Source of the DNA: Nakamurella endophytica
GTDB lineage: Bacteria; Actinomycetota; Actinomycetes; Mycobacteriales; Nakamurellaceae
Assembly: GCF_014646215.1 (NCBI RefSeq)
Contig: NZ_BMNA01000010.1
Span: 53,369-117,368, forward strand
DNA: 64,000 bases
Direction: 5' to 3'
Shown: piece after piece, positions 54,766 through 63,288 of the stretch
Position numbering within the stretch: position 1 is the first letter of the stretch
Layout: each line of letters starts with the position of its first letter
Position numbers and translations under genes: made by a program
The notes under the pieces: generated by a model
Told to the model about the DNA's origin: nothing
Databases searched by the model: none
What the model saw: only the letters and a program-made list of their open reading frames with translations

Positions 54766-55740
54766 TCAGCTCGGGACGTGCTCGCGGGTGGTGATCTCCG
54801 GGTGCCGGGCGACGACGGCCTGGGTGCGGGCGGTCGCCTCGTGCCACGACAGCCCGGTGACGGCCGCGGCCACCACGACCACCCCTGCCCACTGGCTGCC
54901 CGTCAGGTGGGTGCCGAGCAGGATGCCGACCACCGCGCCGACCAGCGGGTACGCCAGCTCGGCCAGCGTGGCACGGGCCGCGGCGGTCCGGCGCAGGCCG
55001 AGGTAGTAGACGACCAGCGCGAGCAGGCTCGGCACCAGCGCGAGCCCGATGACCGCGCCGGAGCTGGACAGGTTCGGCACCCACAGCGGGTCGCCGGACA
55101 GCACCGCGATGACGCCCGCGGTGGGCATGCCGATGGCGAAGCGCAGCGTGGTCAGCTGCACCGGGTCGATCTGCGGCGCCACCATCCGGCCCAGGACGGT
55201 GCCGGCCGCCCACAGCGCAGCGGCGGCCAGGGCCAGCAGCGCGACGCTCAGGCCCGACACGGTCACGTGCCACGGCTGCGGGAAGGCCAGCAACCAGACG
55301 CCGACCAGGGCCGGGACGGCGAAGAACAGGAACCGGGCCCGGATCCGCTCGCGCAGCAGCAGCATCGCCCCGGTGATCGCGAACAGCGGCTGCAGGTGCT
55401 GCACGACGACCGGCGTCACGAAGTCGTAGCTCTTGGCGGAGATGTTGAAGGCGTAGGTGAAGAGCGTCGTGGCGACCGCGGAGGCGCCGACCCCGATGCC
55501 CACGACGGCGACCTTGGCGCTCCGGCTGCACCGGCGCAGTGTCCGCAGCGCGCGGGGCAGGAACGGCAGCGTGACGATCACCAGCACCAGGTGCTCGGCG
55601 AAGACGAGCGTCGGGGCGGCGACGGTCCCGACGAGCAGCTTGCGGAACAGCGCGTCGGTCGCCCACAGCCCGGCACCCAGCGCGACCACCCAGGTCAGGT
55701 CGCGGGCCCGGGACAGGGGTCGCGGTACGGGAAGGGTCAT
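54766..55740 (-). CDS. EamA/DMT family transporter
   Basis: 324 residues with ten predicted TM helices in two EamA repeats (LTWVVALGAGLWATDALFRKLL opens the first; ALLALAAAALWAAGTVLGRM the second). SSSGAVIGLALVPSLLALVVYYLGL and ATLAELAYPLVGAVVGILLG near the end are typical. Such proteins export metabolites or amino acids; the substrate is unknown. ATG 55740 has GGAG upstream; a longer frame to 55803 is less likely. It is isolated. Confidence 0.88.
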   Translation of the reverse strand: MTLPVPRPLSRARDLTWVVALGAGLWATDALFRKLLVGTVAAPTLVFAEHLVLVIVTLPFLPRALRTLRRCSRSAKVAVVGIGVGASAVATTLFTYAFNISAKSYDFVTPVVVQHLQPLFAITGAMLLLRERIRARFLFFAVPALVGVWLLAFPQPWHVTVSGLSVALLALAAAALWAAGTVLGRMVAPQIDPVQLTTLRFAIGMPTAGVIAVLSGDPLWVPNLSSSGAVIGLALVPSLLALVVYYLGLRRTAAARATLAELAYPLVGAVVGILLGTHLTGSQWAGVVVVAAAVTGLSWHEATARTQAVVARHPEITTREHVPS

Positions 55741-56283
55741 CGGTGGCTCCGAACGATCGGCGGTGGACGGCGGCATCCGTGGGCGACAGCGACCGGCGGA
55801 CACCGGCGGAGGCGGGACGACGTCCCGGCCGGCCGGGACATCAGATCACCTCGGCCTGCAGCGTCCCGCACCGTGCTGCCATTCCCGATCGCGGGGTGCG
55901 CGTCCACGCGGGACGGCGGGAAGGCGCCCGTCGCGACCGCCCACCGGCACCCGCATCGGCATCGGCATCGACATCGACATCGACATCGACATCGACATCG
56001 ACCGCATTCCCGCCGCCGTGCCGGCCGGTGGCGCTGCGGGCCTGTGTCCGTCCGCTGCGCCGCCGCCGGGGGCGGCCGTCCGACCCGTCGCCTCCGGCGG
56101 CCGGGCGGCGCCGACGCCGGGCGTGCTGATCTGGGCTGTCACCCGGCTACCGACCTCTGTTCGCGGGCCGCGCCGCACCGGCGGAACCTGCTGGTGGAGC
56201 TCACCCCTCGCACGCGATGGCCTGCCACCTCTGTGGCGACGGCGACCCGCCGCGCGACCGTGGAATTGCCGGGACGGTGGGGC
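55741..56283. other. Intergenic region with microsatellite
   Basis: 540 bases. Contains the 6-bp repeat at 55954-56001. Open frames crossing it translate to simple Ser-Met or Asp-Ile repeats and are rejected. No other feature. Confidence 0.5.
55954..56001. repeat. 6-bp microsatellite (CATCGG)2(CATCGA)6
   Basis: Eight perfect hexamers, two CATCGG followed by six CATCGA. Non-coding by context. Confidence 0.9.
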
Positions 56284-56490
56284 TCAGCCGTCGTCGCCGT
56301 CGCGCCACTCCCGGTCCTCGGCGGACTTGCGATCCTCGCGCTCACGGACGCTCTCCAGCGCACGAGCCGCCGACTCGGGATCGGGGTAGGGGCCGAGCAG
56401 CTCGCTGGCCTTGCTCTGGCCCTCCTCCTCCACCTGGTGGGTGCGGATGTTGAAGTAGTAGCGGGTGTTCCGACCGACGTCCTCGCGCAT
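56284..56490 (-). CDS. Small conserved protein (SPOR-like / methionine aminopeptidase-annotated family)
   Basis: 68 residues. It matches a common actinobacterial family of about 60 residues: RYYFNIRTHQVEEEGQSKASELLGPYPDPESAARALESVR, then acidic EDREWRDGDD. The pattern of aromatic-rich start, GPYP and DREW is diagnostic. No function is established, and the frequent 'aminopeptidase' annotation has no active-site support. It is followed by the RNB gene on the same strand and may be unlinked. ATG at 56490 is preferred because it gives the usual length. Confidence 0.75.
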   Translation of the reverse strand: MREDVGRNTRYYFNIRTHQVEEEGQSKASELLGPYPDPESAARALESVREREDRKSAEDREWRDGDDG

Positions 56491-56640
56491 GCGCAACAGG
56501 GTGCCACCGAGCGTCCGGCACCGCGCGACCATCCCACCCACCGGAGCGTCGCGACGCCAGACCGCACGGCATCCGGCCGACCGGCGGGACGGCGCGCCTC
56601 CGGGCGCTGCCCGTGCCGGCCGGCCCACGCCTTGGCCGCC

Positions 56641-58236
56641 TCAGGAAGCCGCGGCGCCGTCGCCCTGCTCCGGTCGTCCGGAGCGGACCGTCCGTGCCGT
56701 GCCGCCGGCCTCCGCCCCACCCGTGGCCGCGGCACCGGCGCCGGCACCGGCACCGGCACCGGCACCGGCCGGAATCCCACCGGCAGCTTCTGATCCGGCC
56801 GCACCGTCGGGACCTCCGGGCAGCGCCACGCGCAGCGCCTTGGCCTCGCCATCGATCTCCGTGAGCTCGACGACGACCTCGCTGCCCTCCACCAACCCGT
56901 CGGCGTCGGCCCTGGCCCGGACCGGCGGGTGGTCGAGCAGCACGGTGGCCCGCTTGCGCGGGTTCTCGAGCTGCACGACGGTGCCGGAGAACCGCTCACC
57001 GATGCGGCCGTCGAGCAGGAACGCCGTGACCGCCCAGGCGCAGGCCCGTTCCAGCTCGTTGGCGCGGTGGTCGGAGGACGCCATGATCGACGGCAGCTCG
57101 TCCAGTCCGTCGGTGACCCAGTCGGGCACCGTCGTCCCCGCGTGCAACGCCAGGCAGATCTCCGTCGCGTACCGGTCGGCCAGCCGCCGCAGCGGTGCGG
57201 TGACGTGCGCGTACGGAGCCCCCACACCGGCGTGTCCGGGTTCCGGCGGCGGGGCGCCGGTGAACGGTGTGTATCCCGCGCCGCGCAGCAGCCGCACCGC
57301 GTCCTCCAGCAGGGCGGCACCCTTGGGGTCCCCGGCGTCGACCGACTCGAGGAAGTCGCCGGGCGGCTGCCCGTCGGGCCAGCGGAACCCGAGCGCGGAC
57401 GCCGACCGGCGCAACTCCCGGACCTCGCGCTCCCCGGGCGGCGGCAGCGTCCGCAGCAGCCCGACACCGCCCTGCAGCATGAGGGCGGCGGCGCAGACGC
57501 CGGTGAGCAGGCTGATCTCGGCGTTGGCGTCGCCGATCGGCGTGCGCGCGCGCAGCGCCAGCGTCCAGTGCCCGTCGTCGCGCACCACTTCCGCGTCGGG
57601 AAGATCCAGGTCGACCGCGTGCCGCGTCCGTGCCGACCGACGACGCAGGGCGCCGATCTCGGGCAGCAGCGCGATCGACGGGTGCAGCGCCCCGGCCGCC
57701 GCGTCGGCGTCGGCGCCGTCGTAGTCGAGCCGGGCCTGCGAACGGACCCGAGCCCGACCCAGCTCCACCGCGACCGGTTCGCCGGCGGCGTCGAGCTGGA
57801 TCGTCCACAGCACGGACGGTCGGACCTGGTTCGGCAACAGGCTCGCCGCGCCTTCCGACAGCTCGCGTGGATGCAGCGGCGTCGACATGTCGGGGCTGTA
57901 CAGCGTCTGGCCCCGGCGGTGCGACTCCGCATCGATGGCTCCGCCCGGGGCGACGAACGAGGCGACGTCCGCGATGGCGTAGTGGACCAGGTAGCCGTCG
58001 CCGACGCGCTCCAGGTGCATGGCCTGGTCGAGGTCCATCGCGCCGGGCGGGTCGATCGTGACCAAGGGGATGTCGGTGCGGTCGAGGTCCGGCATCGGTG
58101 GCCGGGCGGCCACCCGGCCGGCCTCCGCGACGACCTCCGGGGGGAAGTCGACAGGGACGCCCAGGTCGGCACGGACGCCCGCGAAGTCGATGGCGGCCGC
58201 GACCTCGGCTCCGGGGTACCACCGCGTGGCCGGCAT
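56641..58236 (-). CDS. RNB-domain ribonuclease (RNase II/R family)
   Basis: 531 residues. The RNB catalytic block is PLVTIDPPGAMDLDQAMHLERV, whose Asp residues coordinate magnesium. Further motifs are YAIADVASFV, RGQTLYSPDMSTPLHP and APLRRLADRYATE. An OB-fold-like C-terminal part follows (FSGTVVQLENPRKRATVLL), then a Gly-Ala repeat tail coded by a hexanucleotide repeat. There are no N-terminal cold-shock domains, so it is a short actinobacterial version. ATG 58236 is six bases after TACCCT, giving a leaderless pattern. Confidence 0.9.
   Translation of the reverse strand: MPATRWYPGAEVAAAIDFAGVRADLGVPVDFPPEVVAEAGRVAARPPMPDLDRTDIPLVTIDPPGAMDLDQAMHLERVGDGYLVHYAIADVASFVAPGGAIDAESHRRGQTLYSPDMSTPLHPRELSEGAASLLPNQVRPSVLWTIQLDAAGEPVAVELGRARVRSQARLDYDGADADAAAGALHPSIALLPEIGALRRRSARTRHAVDLDLPDAEVVRDDGHWTLALRARTPIGDANAEISLLTGVCAAALMLQGGVGLLRTLPPPGEREVRELRRSASALGFRWPDGQPPGDFLESVDAGDPKGAALLEDAVRLLRGAGYTPFTGAPPPEPGHAGVGAPYAHVTAPLRRLADRYATEICLALHAGTTVPDWVTDGLDELPSIMASSDHRANELERACAWAVTAFLLDGRIGERFSGTVVQLENPRKRATVLLDHPPVRARADADGLVEGSEVVVELTEIDGEAKALRVALPGGPDGAAGSEAAGGIPAGAGAGAGAGAGAAATGGAEAGGTARTVRSGRPEQGDGAAAS
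56731..56770 (-). repeat. Hexanucleotide repeat in the RNB gene
   Basis: GGCACC units (one GGCGCC), six and a half copies, in frame and encoding Gly-Ala repeats of the C-terminal tail. Confidence 0.85.
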
Positions 58237-58248
58237 CCGGACAGGGTA
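58237..58248 (-). promoter_or_regulatory. -10 element of RNB gene, leaderless type
   Basis: TACCCT (58248-58243) with six bases before the ATG; the same hexamer and spacing as at aroG. Confidence 0.5.
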
Positions 58249-58467
58249 GGACCCGGACCTCCGGCGGCCGCGCCACCCGACGTCGGTCCGGCGCGGCGGA
58301 CGGACCGGCGAGCGCCGCCGGACTGTTCCGGCCGGTCGGGCGCGCCGACACTGGACGGCAGTCTCCGGCCCCGCGCAGCTGTCCGATCGGGCCGACCCCG
58401 TTCGTCGGGACGATGACGGACGCCCAGCAGGACGTCCGGGGACACCCGACACAGAGGAGCGACCGCC

Positions 58468-58791
58468 ATGCAGTACCTGCTGTCCGTGATCCACGAGGGC
58501 ACCGATCTCGGCACCGAGGAGGAACTCGTGGCCGTGAGCGCGTTCAACCGGCGACTGCAGGCCGACGGCCACTGGGTCTTCGCCGGTGGGCTGGGCTTCC
58601 CGGACACCGCCACGGTCGTCGACAACCGCGACGGCCGGCCGGTCGTCACCGACGGACCGTTCGTCGAGACCAAGGAGTTCCTCGCCGGCTTCTGGGTCCT
58701 GGAGGCACCCGACCTCGACGTCGCACTCCGGCTGGCCACCGAGGCGTCACGGCACTGCAACCGCAAGATCGAGGTCCGCCCGTTCCTGTGA
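58468..58791 (+). CDS. YCII-related (DGPF domain) protein, partner of ECF sigma factor
   Basis: 107 residues. DGPF/YCII pattern: MQYLLSVIHEGT, VVTDGPFVETKEFLAGFWVLE (the DGPF signature) and the C-terminal KIEVRPFL. These proteins occur almost always next to ECF42 sigma factors, though their biochemical role is unknown. ATG 58468 has GAGGAG upstream. Its stop overlaps the sigma factor start (GTGA), so the two are coupled. Confidence 0.92.
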   Translation: MQYLLSVIHEGTDLGTEEELVAVSAFNRRLQADGHWVFAGGLGFPDTATVVDNRDGRPVVTDGPFVETKEFLAGFWVLEAPDLDVALRLATEASRHCNRKIEVRPFL

Positions 58792-60032
58792 ACGCGGACG
58801 ACGTCGCCACCCCGGTGGCAGCGGCGATCGCCCGTGCCCACCGGGAGGAGTGGGCTCGGGTGATCGCCACGACGGCCAGGCGGTTCGGCGATCTCGACAT
58901 CGCCGAGGACGCCGCAGCCGAGGCCTTCGCCGCGGCCGTCGAACGGTGGCCCGTCGACGGCGTGCCCGCGCGCCCCGGCGCATGGCTCACCACGACCGCC
59001 TCCCGCAAGGCGGTCGACCGGATCCGCCGTGACATCCGACGCGGCAGCAAGCACGAGGAGGCGGAGCGGTTGCGCGACGACAGCGCGCCCGGAGTCGACG
59101 GACCCGTCCAGGACGACCGCCTGCGGCTCGTCTTCGCCTGCTGCCACCCCGCGTTGGCGATGGAGGCCCGGGTGGCCCTCACGTTGCGGATGGTCGGCGG
59201 CCTGACGGTCCCCGAGATCGCCCGGGCGTTCCTGGTCCAGGACAGCGCCATGGCGCGGCGGATCACCCGGGCGAAGACGAAGATCGCGACGGCCGGCATC
59301 CCGTACCGGGTGCCGTCGGCGGCGGAACTCCCGGACCGCGTGTCCGGCGTGCTGGCCGTGCTCTTCCTCGTCTTCAACGAGGGCTACCTGGCCACCGGTC
59401 CCGACACGGACCCGGTCCGGCAGGACCTGACGGCCGAGGCCATCCGGCTGACCCGACTGCTCCGGGGCCTGCTGCCCGACAACGGCGAGGTGGCCGGGTT
59501 GCTCGCACTGATGCTGCTCATCGAGGCGCGCCGGGCGGCCCGCGTCTCGGCCGGCGGCGAGCTCGTCGCTCTGGGCGACCAGGACCGCACCGCCTGGGAC
59601 GGCGCGCTGATCGAGGAGGGTCACGCCCTGGTGCGGGAGCGGCTGGCGACCGGCCGTCCGGCGGGCCGCTACCAGCTCCTGGCGGCGATCAACGCGGTGC
59701 ACACCTCGGCGCCTCGGGCGGACACGACCGACTGGTGGCAGATCGTCGCGCTGTACGACCAGCTGGTGCGGCTCGACCCGTCCCCCGTGGTCGTGCTCAA
59801 CAGGGCCGTGGCCGTCGCAGAGCTGGACGGTCCGGAGGTGGCCCTGGCGATCCTCGACCGCCTGCGCGACATCCTCGCCGGGTACCACGCCTATCACGCG
59901 ACCAGGGCGGACCTGTTGCGACGGCTCGGCCGCGACCGCGACGCGCGCACCGCCTACGGCACGGCGATCGAACTGGCCGGCAACACCGCCGAGGTCGCGT
60001 ACCTGGCCAGGCGTCGGGACCAGCTCGGGTAG
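58788..60032 (+). CDS. ECF RNA polymerase sigma factor, ECF42 type
   Basis: 414 residues. Sigma region 2 (RVIATTARRFGDLDIAEDAAAEAFAAAVERW) and region 4 (RVALTLRMVGGLTVPEIARAFLVQDSAMARRITRAK) are followed by a C-terminal extension of about 230 residues with TPR-like helices (ALYDQLVRLDPSPVVVLNRAVAVAEL). This extension is the mark of group ECF42, which lacks an anti-sigma factor and is paired with DGPF proteins. GTG 58788 overlaps the partner stop. It probably directs a small stress or secondary-metabolism regulon (inference). Confidence 0.92.
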   Translation: MNADDVATPVAAAIARAHREEWARVIATTARRFGDLDIAEDAAAEAFAAAVERWPVDGVPARPGAWLTTTASRKAVDRIRRDIRRGSKHEEAERLRDDSAPGVDGPVQDDRLRLVFACCHPALAMEARVALTLRMVGGLTVPEIARAFLVQDSAMARRITRAKTKIATAGIPYRVPSAAELPDRVSGVLAVLFLVFNEGYLATGPDTDPVRQDLTAEAIRLTRLLRGLLPDNGEVAGLLALMLLIEARRAARVSAGGELVALGDQDRTAWDGALIEEGHALVRERLATGRPAGRYQLLAAINAVHTSAPRADTTDWWQIVALYDQLVRLDPSPVVVLNRAVAVAELDGPEVALAILDRLRDILAGYHAYHATRADLLRRLGRDRDARTAYGTAIELAGNTAEVAYLARRRDQLG

Positions 60033-60072
60033 CAGCCGCAGCCAGGCGAGGAATCGAACCAGCGGGTTACGA

Positions 60073-60088
60073 TCGAACATGTGTTCGA
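60073..60088. promoter_or_regulatory. Perfect actinobacterial LexA (SOS) box
   Basis: TCGAACATGTGTTCGA, an exact match to TCGAAC-N4-GTTCGA. It lies 15 bases before the ATG of the small zinc-ribbon gene. The GTG inside it begins a nine-codon frame (MFDRSGWV). Confidence 0.85.
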
Positions 60089-60103
60089 CCGTAGCGGGTG
60101 GGT

Positions 60104-60391
60104 ATGACAGCGTCGTCCGATGGCGACGACGCCGACCTCGACGATCGTTACTTCCGGCCGATCGGTCCTCGCGGAGTGGTGGAGATCCGGCCGGAGCAGT
60201 GCCCGAACGGACACCTCCTGGTCCGCGACGTGCTCCTGGTCGCGGCGGCGCCGTGCACCTGCAGCGGCAGCCATCATCGACTGTGGCGTTGCTGGATCTG
60301 CGACGCGGTATGGGTCAGGCCCCCGTGCGCCCGGCATCCCGAGTGGGAGCACTGGAAGGGTCCCGATCGGGACGGCCCACGCCGGACCTGA
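60104..60391 (+). CDS. Small zinc-ribbon-like protein, probably SOS-controlled
   Basis: 95 residues. Cys and His pairs suggest zinc binding: CPNGHLLVRD, APCTCSGSHH, then WRCWICDAVWV and CARHPEW. The family is not recognised. ATG at 60104 overlaps the TGA of a nine-codon leader frame that begins within the SOS box; GTG 60098 in the same frame is the alternative start. It lies 70 bases after the ECF42 gene, but the SOS box between them suggests its own control. Confidence 0.6.
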   Translation: MTASSDGDDADLDDRYFRPIGPRGVVEIRPEQCPNGHLLVRDVLLVAAAPCTCSGSHHRLWRCWICDAVWVRPPCARHPEWEHWKGPDRDGPRRT

Positions 60392-60961
60392 CCGACGGAC
60401 CTGTCCGGCCGTCGCGACGCCGGCGGTGGCGATCGTCACCGTCCGTACCGAGCAGTCGGGATCGCCTTGCGCCGATCGTCGTACCGCTCCCCGACTGCCC
60501 TCGACGACTGTGACGGAACGCGACGAATCACATGTCGTTCCTCACTGTTCGCGGACGGCCCGGAAGGGTACAAATGCACCCGAGAGGCCCCGCCGGCCGA
60601 CCCCCCGACAGACGCCGGCGGGGCCTTGTCCTGTTCGGCCGGCGCACCGGTCGGTGGTGCCGGACCACCGGGGTACCTCCCGAGGTCCCCCGCAGACCAG
60701 GCGGCGTGCAAGAGCACCCGTCGGGGTGTGCCGTGACCCGTCGGGGGCTGCAAGGGTCTCGTCTGTGACGTGGTCCAGCGGACTGCGACTCCGGGTCCGG
60801 CCGGTCCACCCCCGACGGAGCGGCCGGCCCCGTCGCACCGACGACCGCCGTCCGACAGCAGCGCACCCGACGGCGGCATGCCCCACGGTGTGCCGGACAG
60901 GTCGTCCGCCACCGGGCGCAGCAAGCATGACAAACCGGACACCACGGCGTAGAACGCTGCC
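60392..60961. other. Intergenic region
   Basis: About 570 bases. It contains the terminator at 60586-60625. Several frames cross it on both strands without similarity. No repeat was seen. Confidence 0.45.
60586..60636 (+). terminator. Hairpin with T-rich tail
   Basis: GGCCCCGCCGGC pairs perfectly with GCCGGCGGGGCC over 12 bp, around a 16-base loop. TTGTCCTGTT follows on the plus strand. It would end transcription from the small zinc-ribbon gene, 195 bases upstream. Confidence 0.6.
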
Positions 60962-61300
60962 ATGACCACATTCCGGGCCCGGATCACCGTCGACCTCGAC
61001 GTCGAGGACGACCGACGCCTCGTCCGGTCGATGGCCGAGCAGAGCGCGGCCCGCGGCCGGGCCGACGGTGCGCGGGCGCAGCTGGTCGAGCCCGCCCGCG
61101 CCGCGCGGCTGCTGCTCAGTTACCTCCTGACCTTCGGCCTGCTGCCGTCGCTCGCCGACCGCGGTGTCACGGGACAGGTCGTGGCGGTCGAGGTCGACCG
61201 GACGGACGCGACAGGCATGGATCGGTCGTCCGACGAGCAGACCCGCGGCGCACCGGAGCCGCCGGGCCGGCTCAACGGACCGTCAGCACGGCCGTGGTGA
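60962..61300 (+). CDS. Hypothetical protein
   Basis: 112 residues. It has a plausible folded N-terminal half (TTFRARITVDLDVEDDRRLVRSMAEQS) and a hydrophobic stretch (RLLLSYLLTFGLLPSLADRGVTG), then a low-complexity tail. No family was recognised. ATG 60962 is six bases after TAGAAC, a weak version of the leaderless pattern. The last 29 bases overlap the 3' end of the convergent lipoprotein gene. Confidence 0.5.
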   Translation: MTTFRARITVDLDVEDDRRLVRSMAEQSAARGRADGARAQLVEPARAARLLLSYLLTFGLLPSLADRGVTGQVVAVEVDRTDATGMDRSSDEQTRGAPEPPGRLNGPSARPW

Positions 61301-61733
61301 AGGAGCGTGTCCGCTCGGGCGTCCCGGAGGACGGGTACAGGCCAGCACTGATGAAGGCGGCCGACCGGTCGACCCCGCAGAGATCGAGGTGGTACTGGAT
61401 GGTTGCGGGCCCGTCGTTGGGGTCGAGGTCGTCGACCGTCACGGTGCGCTCGTCGGACAGGATCGGCGCGCCCGTGTCCGGATCACGCCCGAGCACCCGC
61501 CGGACGTTTCCCGGCAGGACGAGCAGGAACGTCTGACGCGACGCCCGTCCGGCGCCCTTGGTGACGGTCACCACGAAGTCCACGACGGATCCCTGTTCGA
61601 GAGTCAGCGGCCCGTCGATCGACACCGTGAACAGCACTGGACCGGCGACCGCCGACGGCCGGCACGCCGCGATCCCGGCGAGGGAGGCCAAACCCGCCAG
61701 TGCACGGAGCGCGGACTTCAGCACGGCGGCCAC
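61272..61733 (-). CDS. Lipoprotein, unknown function
   Basis: 153 residues from GTG 61733. A lipoprotein signal (LASLAGIAAC) is followed by a beta-rich domain (VLFTVSIDGPLTLEQGSVVDFVVTVTKG ... TVTVDDLDPNDGPATIQYHLDLCGV). One further Cys is in the mature part. No family recognised. A longer frame to 61796 is possible but would give a 45-residue signal region. It is the last chromosomal gene before the putative attachment site. Confidence 0.6.
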   Translation of the reverse strand: MAAVLKSALRALAGLASLAGIAACRPSAVAGPVLFTVSIDGPLTLEQGSVVDFVVTVTKGAGRASRQTFLLVLPGNVRRVLGRDPDTGAPILSDERTVTVDDLDPNDGPATIQYHLDLCGVDRSAAFISAGLYPSSGTPERTRSFTTAVLTVR

Positions 61734-61900
61734 GAGCCTCGCACCAGGCTGCCGACGGGCGGCCGGCGACGTCGTCCCACTGGTGCAGGATCCCACCGCC
61801 CGGCCGACGGCCGTCGATCGCGAGGCGTCCGCCGCCTGATCGGGGCCGACGCTCCGTCTCGGACGCGACGCGTGTACCGACCACGGGTCCTCCGGGTTGG

Positions 61901-61928
61901 GGTGGACGAGTCGGTCTGTAAGCCGGGC
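61901..61928 (-). other. Putative attachment site: 3' end of RNase P RNA gene
   Basis: On the minus strand, CCCGGCTTACAGACC followed by GACTCGTCC matches the conserved 3' end of bacterial type A RNase P RNA as remembered (…CCCGGCTTA…). Only this end is present: the upstream part, where the body of rnpB should be, is occupied by the integrase gene. This is what a displaced 3' fragment (att site) looks like after integration of an element into rnpB. The match is from memory and short. Confidence 0.6.
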
Positions 61929-61963
61929 ATTGTCCTGCCGATCTCTACGACCGGTCTGACCTG

Positions 61964-63142
61964 CTACGGAGCAACAACCCGTAGCCGCTGTTGGCTGTCA
62001 GTTGGCTGGACGGTCTCCCCGTCGGGACCAACAAGCGCCCACAGACGACCCTCAACCGCCACCCTGGCGCGGTCCTCATCGTCCTCCCAGAGATGGGCGT
62101 AGGTCTGCAGCGTCTCTGTGCTGTCCTTGTGACCCAGCCGATCCGCCACCGCCGTCACCGACAGTCCCGCCGCGATGAGCAGGCTGGCGTGGTGGTGACG
62201 CAGCATATGCAGCCCCGACCGTCCCGGCAGGCCCATCCCCTCGGTCGCCAGATTCCATGCTGTCGCCGCGGACGTACGCGCCAACGGCCCACCCTCGCGG
62301 CCCGTGAAGATGAGCCCTGACTGATGCGGTGGCACCTCTGCCATGTGCCGGCGCAGCATCCCCGCGGTCTGCTCGCCCACCGTCACCGTCCGGTCGGACC
62401 GCTCCGTCTTCGGCGGACCCCACTTCGGCTCCGTCGACACCAACTGCCGGTCGATGCGGATCCGCAGCAGACCGTCGGCGAACCGCAGCCGGTCGACGGT
62501 GAGGCCACGGAGCTCTCCCGACCGCATCCCCGTCGCCGCCCCCAGTAGCACCATGCCCCGGTACCGACGGCCGATCCGCTCCGCGATGGTATGAACCTGC
62601 GCCACCGACAGCGGCACGACCTTGTCCACCTCAAGCCTGGGCAGCTTCACCCCGCGGCACGGCGACTCGCGCAGCAGCCGGTCGAGAACGGCCGCCTTCA
62701 TCATCGACGCCAGATACCCGTACGTGACGCTGACCGTCGCAGGCGCCAATGTGCGCGCCCAACCGGCAACGGCATCCTGGACGTGAGCCCGGGTGACGTC
62801 GGCCAAGCGCAGCTCACCCAGCGCCGGTCGGATGTGCAGCCGCCACCGGGTCTCCATCTGCTGTGTGGACGATGCCCGCTGGTGCAACTGCAACCCGATC
62901 CACCGGTCGCCGTACTCGCCGACGGTCATGCCGGTCGTCAGGACGTGCAGCCCGGCCCGCTGGTCGACGTCGATCTGCGCGAGGTGCGCCGTGGCCGCGT
63001 CGCGGGTGTCAAACGCCTTCGACCGGCGCTGCCCACCCTCATCCCAGCGGGCCAGCCACCGCTTGCCCTGGCCGTGACGCGCGGACTTGACTCGGCGGCC
63101 GTTGGCGCCGGGCTGCGTCCACAGATCAAGGATGTATGCCAT
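61964..63142 (-). CDS. int: Tyrosine site-specific integrase
   Basis: 392 residues. An N-terminal AP2-like arm-binding part (GKRWLARWDEGGQRRSKAFDTRDAA) is followed by a SAM-like core-binding domain (MTVGEYGDRWIGLQL). The catalytic domain shows Arg in GAATGMRSGELRGL, His-x-x-Arg in LHMLRHHHASLLI, His in LGHKDST and Tyr in TLQTYAHLW. All catalytic residues are present, so the enzyme should be active. ATG 63142 has AGGGA just upstream. It lies 36 bases from the putative att fragment, as expected for phage-type integrases. Confidence 0.95.
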   Translation of the reverse strand: MAYILDLWTQPGANGRRVKSARHGQGKRWLARWDEGGQRRSKAFDTRDAATAHLAQIDVDQRAGLHVLTTGMTVGEYGDRWIGLQLHQRASSTQQMETRWRLHIRPALGELRLADVTRAHVQDAVAGWARTLAPATVSVTYGYLASMMKAAVLDRLLRESPCRGVKLPRLEVDKVVPLSVAQVHTIAERIGRRYRGMVLLGAATGMRSGELRGLTVDRLRFADGLLRIRIDRQLVSTEPKWGPPKTERSDRTVTVGEQTAGMLRRHMAEVPPHQSGLIFTGREGGPLARTSAATAWNLATEGMGLPGRSGLHMLRHHHASLLIAAGLSVTAVADRLGHKDSTETLQTYAHLWEDDEDRARVAVEGRLWALVGPDGETVQPTDSQQRLRVVAP

Positions 63143-63288
63143 CGGTCCCTATTGTCCCAGCTCTACGCCGTCTCCCGGATCACGCCGGCGCTCGCCGATG
63201 TCGATGATCCGGGCGCCCGCGTCTGGGTCGTGGCGGACCTTCTCTCTGCGCGCCCAGAAGCGAGCCCACTCTCGTTGCAACCACTCCC

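Noticed and set aside
55846..56178. Small ORF encoding Ser-Met repeats
   Set aside because: Product of the CATCGA microsatellite only; no SD or similarity.
56139..60080. 1313-residue minus-strand open frame
   Set aside because: It runs in alternative frames of the RNB gene and antisense to the ECF42 gene; composition is Arg/Pro-rich and unlike protein.
60532..60952. Several small ORFs in the 60.4-60.96 kb gap
   Set aside because: No SD, no recognisable family, and they overlap a terminator hairpin.
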